64,000 nt of DNA from Paraburkholderia susongensis (GTDB lineage: Bacteria > Pseudomonadota > Gammaproteobacteria > Burkholderiales > Burkholderiaceae), in assembly GCF_900177725.1 (NCBI RefSeq), contig NZ_FXAT01000002.1, positions 1-64,000 of the forward strand, in the 5' to 3' direction. Below, in pieces: positions 61,495 to 64,000 of the stretch; the stretch's first letter is position 1; each line of letters begins with the position of its first letter. The notes beneath the pieces are model-generated. The model saw only the letters and a list, made by a program, of their open reading frames with translations, had not been told where the DNA came from and ran no database searches. Made by a program: the position numbers and the translations under genes.

Positions 61495-62090
61495 AGCTCC
61501 ACCTCGGCCGGTGCGATGACTTTCGCGTTGTGGCCGTCCGCGAGCTTCGGCAGACGGACCTCGTCGACGCGCCAGCCGCGATGGCTGATGCTGCCCTTGA
61601 ACGGCGCGCTGCCGACGACGTTGCCGGTCAGGCGGATCGAGCTTGCGTCGAAGCCTTCGGGCAGCGTGACGCGGCTGCCCTCGGCTTCGTCGCGCACCGG
61701 GAGGATCGTGAAGTGCTCGCGCAGCGTCGCGCGGCAGCCTTCGTGCACGAGGCGCGCGGCGGCGCCGATGTCGGCGTCGCTATAGCCCTTGATGTCTTCC
61801 TCGACGAAATCGATAAAGCGCGCGTCGCGTTGCAGCAGGCCGAGCAGTTGCAGCGCGGCGTCGGGCGTGGCTTCCTTCAGCACGGGCGCGGCGGGTGGTT
61901 TCGGCTGCGGGGCGGGTGTCGCGGCGGGAGATGACGTACGCGTGGGCGTAGGCGCGGACGCCGGGCTGGCCGGTTCGCCGTTGCGCAGACGCAGCACGCT
62001 GGCGGCGAAATCGCCATTGCCGAGAATGCTGAAAAACGTGCCGACGGCCAGCGAAATGCGGCCGAGGAAGGATGGGTTCGTATCGCTCAT
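61491..62090 (-). CDS. DUF2760-family protein
   Basis: A 199-residue protein. A short hydrophobic N-terminus (RISLAVGTFFSILGN) and a Pro/Ala/Thr/Ser-rich linker (residues 40-70) lead to the DUF2760 domain (ALQLLGLLQRDARFIDFVEEDI, VHEGCRATL, LPKLADGHNAKVIAPAEVEL). It is the first gene of the three-gene operon with the two Hsp70-like proteins; the stop overlaps the next ATG. Likely a partner of these chaperone-like ATPases, with unknown activity. Confidence 0.88.
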   Translation of the reverse strand: MSDTNPSFLGRISLAVGTFFSILGNGDFAASVLRLRNGEPASPASAPTPTRTSSPAATPAPQPKPPAAPVLKEATPDAALQLLGLLQRDARFIDFVEEDIKGYSDADIGAAARLVHEGCRATLREHFTILPVRDEAEGSRVTLPEGFDASSIRLTGNVVGSAPFKGSISHRGWRVDEVRLPKLADGHNAKVIAPAEVEL

Positions 62091-62470
62091 AAAGGCTCCT
62101 GATCTGCTCTGTTAAAGGACGAGCGGTCCTCGCCGCGCCGCGCACGCCAGGCTGCGAAGCGCTGACGGGCCGGGCGGGGCCGTGATGTTGCGGATCGGCG
62201 CGCGGCCAGCAACGCCCGCTGCGGCCGATGCTGCAGCCGTCGAGCCGATGGACGGCCCAGAGGCGCTTCGCGAGCCGGTTGGCCGCGCGTGCGGCGCGCG
62301 CAAAACCCGTATTTTGCCTTGCGGCGCGCCCGACGCGGGCAAAGCCGGCAATTCTAGCGGGCAATGGGGTGGGATTGGCGGGGAGTTGGGGGCAGGGCGT
62401 GTTTCGCGCAGACGCTTGCGGCGCGAGGTTGGCGTGCTGCGGGCGAGCGGTGGATCGCGTTTAAGCCAGA
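62091..62470. other. Intergenic region between DUF2760 operon and recombinase
   Basis: 380 GC-rich bases with no supported gene. It should carry the leftward promoter of the DUF2760-Hsp70 operon; no convincing -35/-10 pair is visible. Both flanking genes read leftward. Confidence 0.45.
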
Positions 62471-63715
62471 CTACCTGCCGCCCGCATCGCCGTCTTTCGA
62501 TTTCGCCCCATCCCAGTTCATGCGATGACGATTGACGGTTTCCGTATGCCGCGCATCGTCTTCGGTGTGCAGATAAAGACTCGTCGTATTCAGCGATACA
62601 TGGCCGAGATTGTCGCGGATCGTGCGCAGATCGACGCCGCCGTCGGCCTGATGCGAGCCCGCCGTATGTCGCAGCCAGTGCGCCGACGCGCGCTCGAGTT
62701 CGTCGGCGCGATCGGAGAATTCCGGGCCGCGCGCGCGTAGCCACGCAGCCGCGCCCGCAAAGATGCCCTTGATCGCATCGTGGATCGCCGAGCGGGACAG
62801 GCAGCGGTACCTGCCCTTGAACGGCAGCACGAGCGGCGTTTCCTCGGCGCGAGTCGGCAGGGCGGCAAGGCCATTGAGCGTCCGGTAGCTGCGCAGCTCC
62901 TCGACCAGTTCGGCCGATACCGGCACGATGCGCTCCTTGTCGCCCTTGCCGAGCGTTTCGAGCCACCACTGGTCCTGGCCGTCGGTGCTGAGCCTTCTGA
63001 AGAACTGCCCCATCTGTCCACCGGCGACTTCCGAAATCCGCATGCCTTGCAGATAAAACAGCGTGGTCAGCCAGCGGCAGCGCGCGTAGTACGCGCGCTG
63101 CGCGTCGGTGTCCTGCGGCAGTTGCTCGACGAACAGCTTGACCTCGTCCCACAGCGACGTCGACAGATAGCGCGTAACCCGCGGTGCCGAGCGCTTCGCG
63201 CGTTGCCGCAGCAACGCCATCGGATTGCCGCGCAGATAACCCGCGTTGACGAGCCACGTGAACATCGCGTTCAGGATGATCAGCGCCTGGCGCTGGCTCG
63301 CCGGCGAGAGCGGACCATTGAATGGCCGCCAGCGTTCGTCGGCCCGCGCGAACTTGCCGCCGCTCGCCGATACCCAGCGCGTGGCCGGCTGCGGATCGGC
63401 GATAAACGCCTTGAACAGCAGCAGGTCCTCATGCGTGAGCGACGACAACGGCTTGCCGAGCTGCACGACGGCCCACAGCAGGAGCCGCTCGGCTTCCTTG
63501 CGGTAATTGTCGAAGGTGGTTTTGGTATCCGCGTAATTGGAAAGCCATGCGCGCACGGCGTCCAGATCGTTGCGCGCCGACAGCTGCGAGCTTTCGGCCG
63601 CGCCGCGATTGGTGCCGTCGCGGCCATCGAGCATTTCCGGCACGACGAGCGATTCGACGGGCTGGACAGTGGCGAGTTCGGCGTGAGAGGCGGCTTTCGG
63701 CAAGGCTTTGGACAC
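62471..63715 (-). CDS. Tyrosine recombinase / phage-type integrase
   Basis: A 414-residue site-specific recombinase. An N-terminal SAM-like arm-binding domain (AVRAWLSNYADTKTTFDNYRKEAERLL) precedes the catalytic domain with Arg in GMRISEV, Lys in GKGDKER, HWLRHT (His-x2-Arg), the second His in LGHVSLNTT and the Tyr in LYLH. No phage or island genes and no att-like repeats adjoin it, so it may be a housekeeping or domesticated recombinase. The GTG at 63715 has AGGAG about 12 bases upstream; an in-frame TTG at 63769 is less likely. Confidence 0.88.
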   Translation of the reverse strand: MSKALPKAASHAELATVQPVESLVVPEMLDGRDGTNRGAAESSQLSARNDLDAVRAWLSNYADTKTTFDNYRKEAERLLLWAVVQLGKPLSSLTHEDLLLFKAFIADPQPATRWVSASGGKFARADERWRPFNGPLSPASQRQALIILNAMFTWLVNAGYLRGNPMALLRQRAKRSAPRVTRYLSTSLWDEVKLFVEQLPQDTDAQRAYYARCRWLTTLFYLQGMRISEVAGGQMGQFFRRLSTDGQDQWWLETLGKGDKERIVPVSAELVEELRSYRTLNGLAALPTRAEETPLVLPFKGRYRCLSRSAIHDAIKGIFAGAAAWLRARGPEFSDRADELERASAHWLRHTAGSHQADGGVDLRTIRDNLGHVSLNTTSLYLHTEDDARHTETVNRHRMNWDGAKSKDGDAGGR

Positions 63716-63905
63716 GATTCGGAGGGCTCCTGAGGGCGAACGCCGGTTGCGTAATTCTGCTCCGCTCAAGCGCTTTCAGACAGACTTGCCTGATGAAAAC
63801 CCGCTGTTTCAGGCGAAACGCGCAACGCTATCACACAGTCGGCTTTGTCTGGCGCAAAAGCGGGCGTCGACGATGGCAGGGCACCGGTGAAAATCGCCCG
63901 CATCG

Positions 63906-64000
63906 CTATTTTTCGCGGCCTGCCAATGCTGCCGATACCCGCTCGCGCAACGCCGGTAAAACGTCGGCGTCGAACCACGGATTGCGCTTGAACCACGCGA
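63906..64000 (-). CDS. C-terminal end of an unidentified gene (runs off the window)
   Basis: The leftward frame ends AWFKRNPWFDADVLPALRER, VSAALAGREK, then TAG at 63906-63908. The texture is clearly coding, but the 31 visible residues do not identify the family. The gap to the recombinase start is about 190 bases. Confidence 0.55.
   Translation of the reverse strand, partial: AWFKRNPWFDADVLPALRERVSAALAGREK

Noticed and set aside
59908..61785. 625-codon open frame on the plus strand
   Set aside because: Antisense shadow of the second Hsp70-like gene and DUF2760 gene.
62471..63715. Prophage or genomic island driven by the tyrosine recombinase
   Set aside because: Neighbours are housekeeping-like, composition is typical of the host, and no tRNA or flanking att-like repeats are visible.

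Overview
The window is GC-rich DNA from a beta-proteobacterium, most likely Paraburkholderia or a close Burkholderiaceae relative. The evidence is the strong codon bias, the hopanoid-modification genes hpnI/hpnJ/hpnK, AraC-type PobR beside pobA, 2-aminoethylphosphonate catabolism next to a LysR gene, and the long form of ArgG. I see no tRNA, rRNA, CRISPR array or intact insertion sequence. Most of the window is chromosomal metabolic sequence, interrupted by two gene-poor, patchy accessory stretches (about 29.4-33.1 kb and 40.1-44.4 kb).

Layout. 1-8.1 kb: the tail of ilvA, then aromatic-acid catabolism (pobA, an AraC-type PobR-like regulator, and an operon of SDR, flavin dehydrogenase, NIPSNAP protein, second SDR and an aromatic-acid MFS transporter). 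8.1-9.0 kb: small secreted proteins. 9.5-14.4 kb: sugar-acid functions (IclR regulator, KdgT permease, GNAT acetyltransferase, alpha-ketoglutaric semialdehyde dehydrogenase). 14.8-29.3 kb: hpnJ-hpnI-hpnL, a QseB/PmrA-type two-component system, a second hpnI-like gene, hpnK, and a convergent TolC-adaptor-RND efflux operon. 29.4-33.1 kb: a rearranged cluster of two effector-like genes, four paralogous small immunity-like genes and two internally deleted remnants. 33.3-40.0 kb: a second QseB/PmrA-type system, a ProQ/FinO RNA chaperone, a TAXI binding protein and a copper-related trio (DUF2946, outer-membrane-like protein, CopC). 40.1-44.4 kb: a second polymorphic-toxin stretch with an RNase A-like toxin and CdiI-type immunity protein, a TTR-like protein, a frameshifted lysozyme and two LprI-like inhibitors; it ends against a decapitated LysR gene. 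44.8-56.5 kb: four LysR regulators, a TauE/SafE permease, an SDR, phnW-phnX, an amidohydrolase and argG. 56.7-64 kb: an operon of DUF2760 and two Hsp70-like proteins, a tyrosine recombinase, and the end of an unidentified gene.

How the parts connect. Upstream of hpnJ, of the gene preceding the second hpnI, of the first response regulator, of the efflux operon and of the second response regulator I find direct repeats of a CTTAAG/CTTCAG-type hexamer at 11-base spacing. Each has a plausible -10 element 10-11 bases downstream. This is the geometry of a PmrA/QseB box, and it suggests that hopanoid modification, efflux and the two-component genes form a local regulon.

The most novel material is the 29.6-33.0 kb effector/immunity-like cluster. 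Four small paralogs share a motif of the form D-x-A-R-x-x-G followed by a Q/N-P motif. Effector-like genes abut or overlap them, and two remnants keep both ends of a gene but have lost the middle. Functions there are inferred from gene arrangement only.
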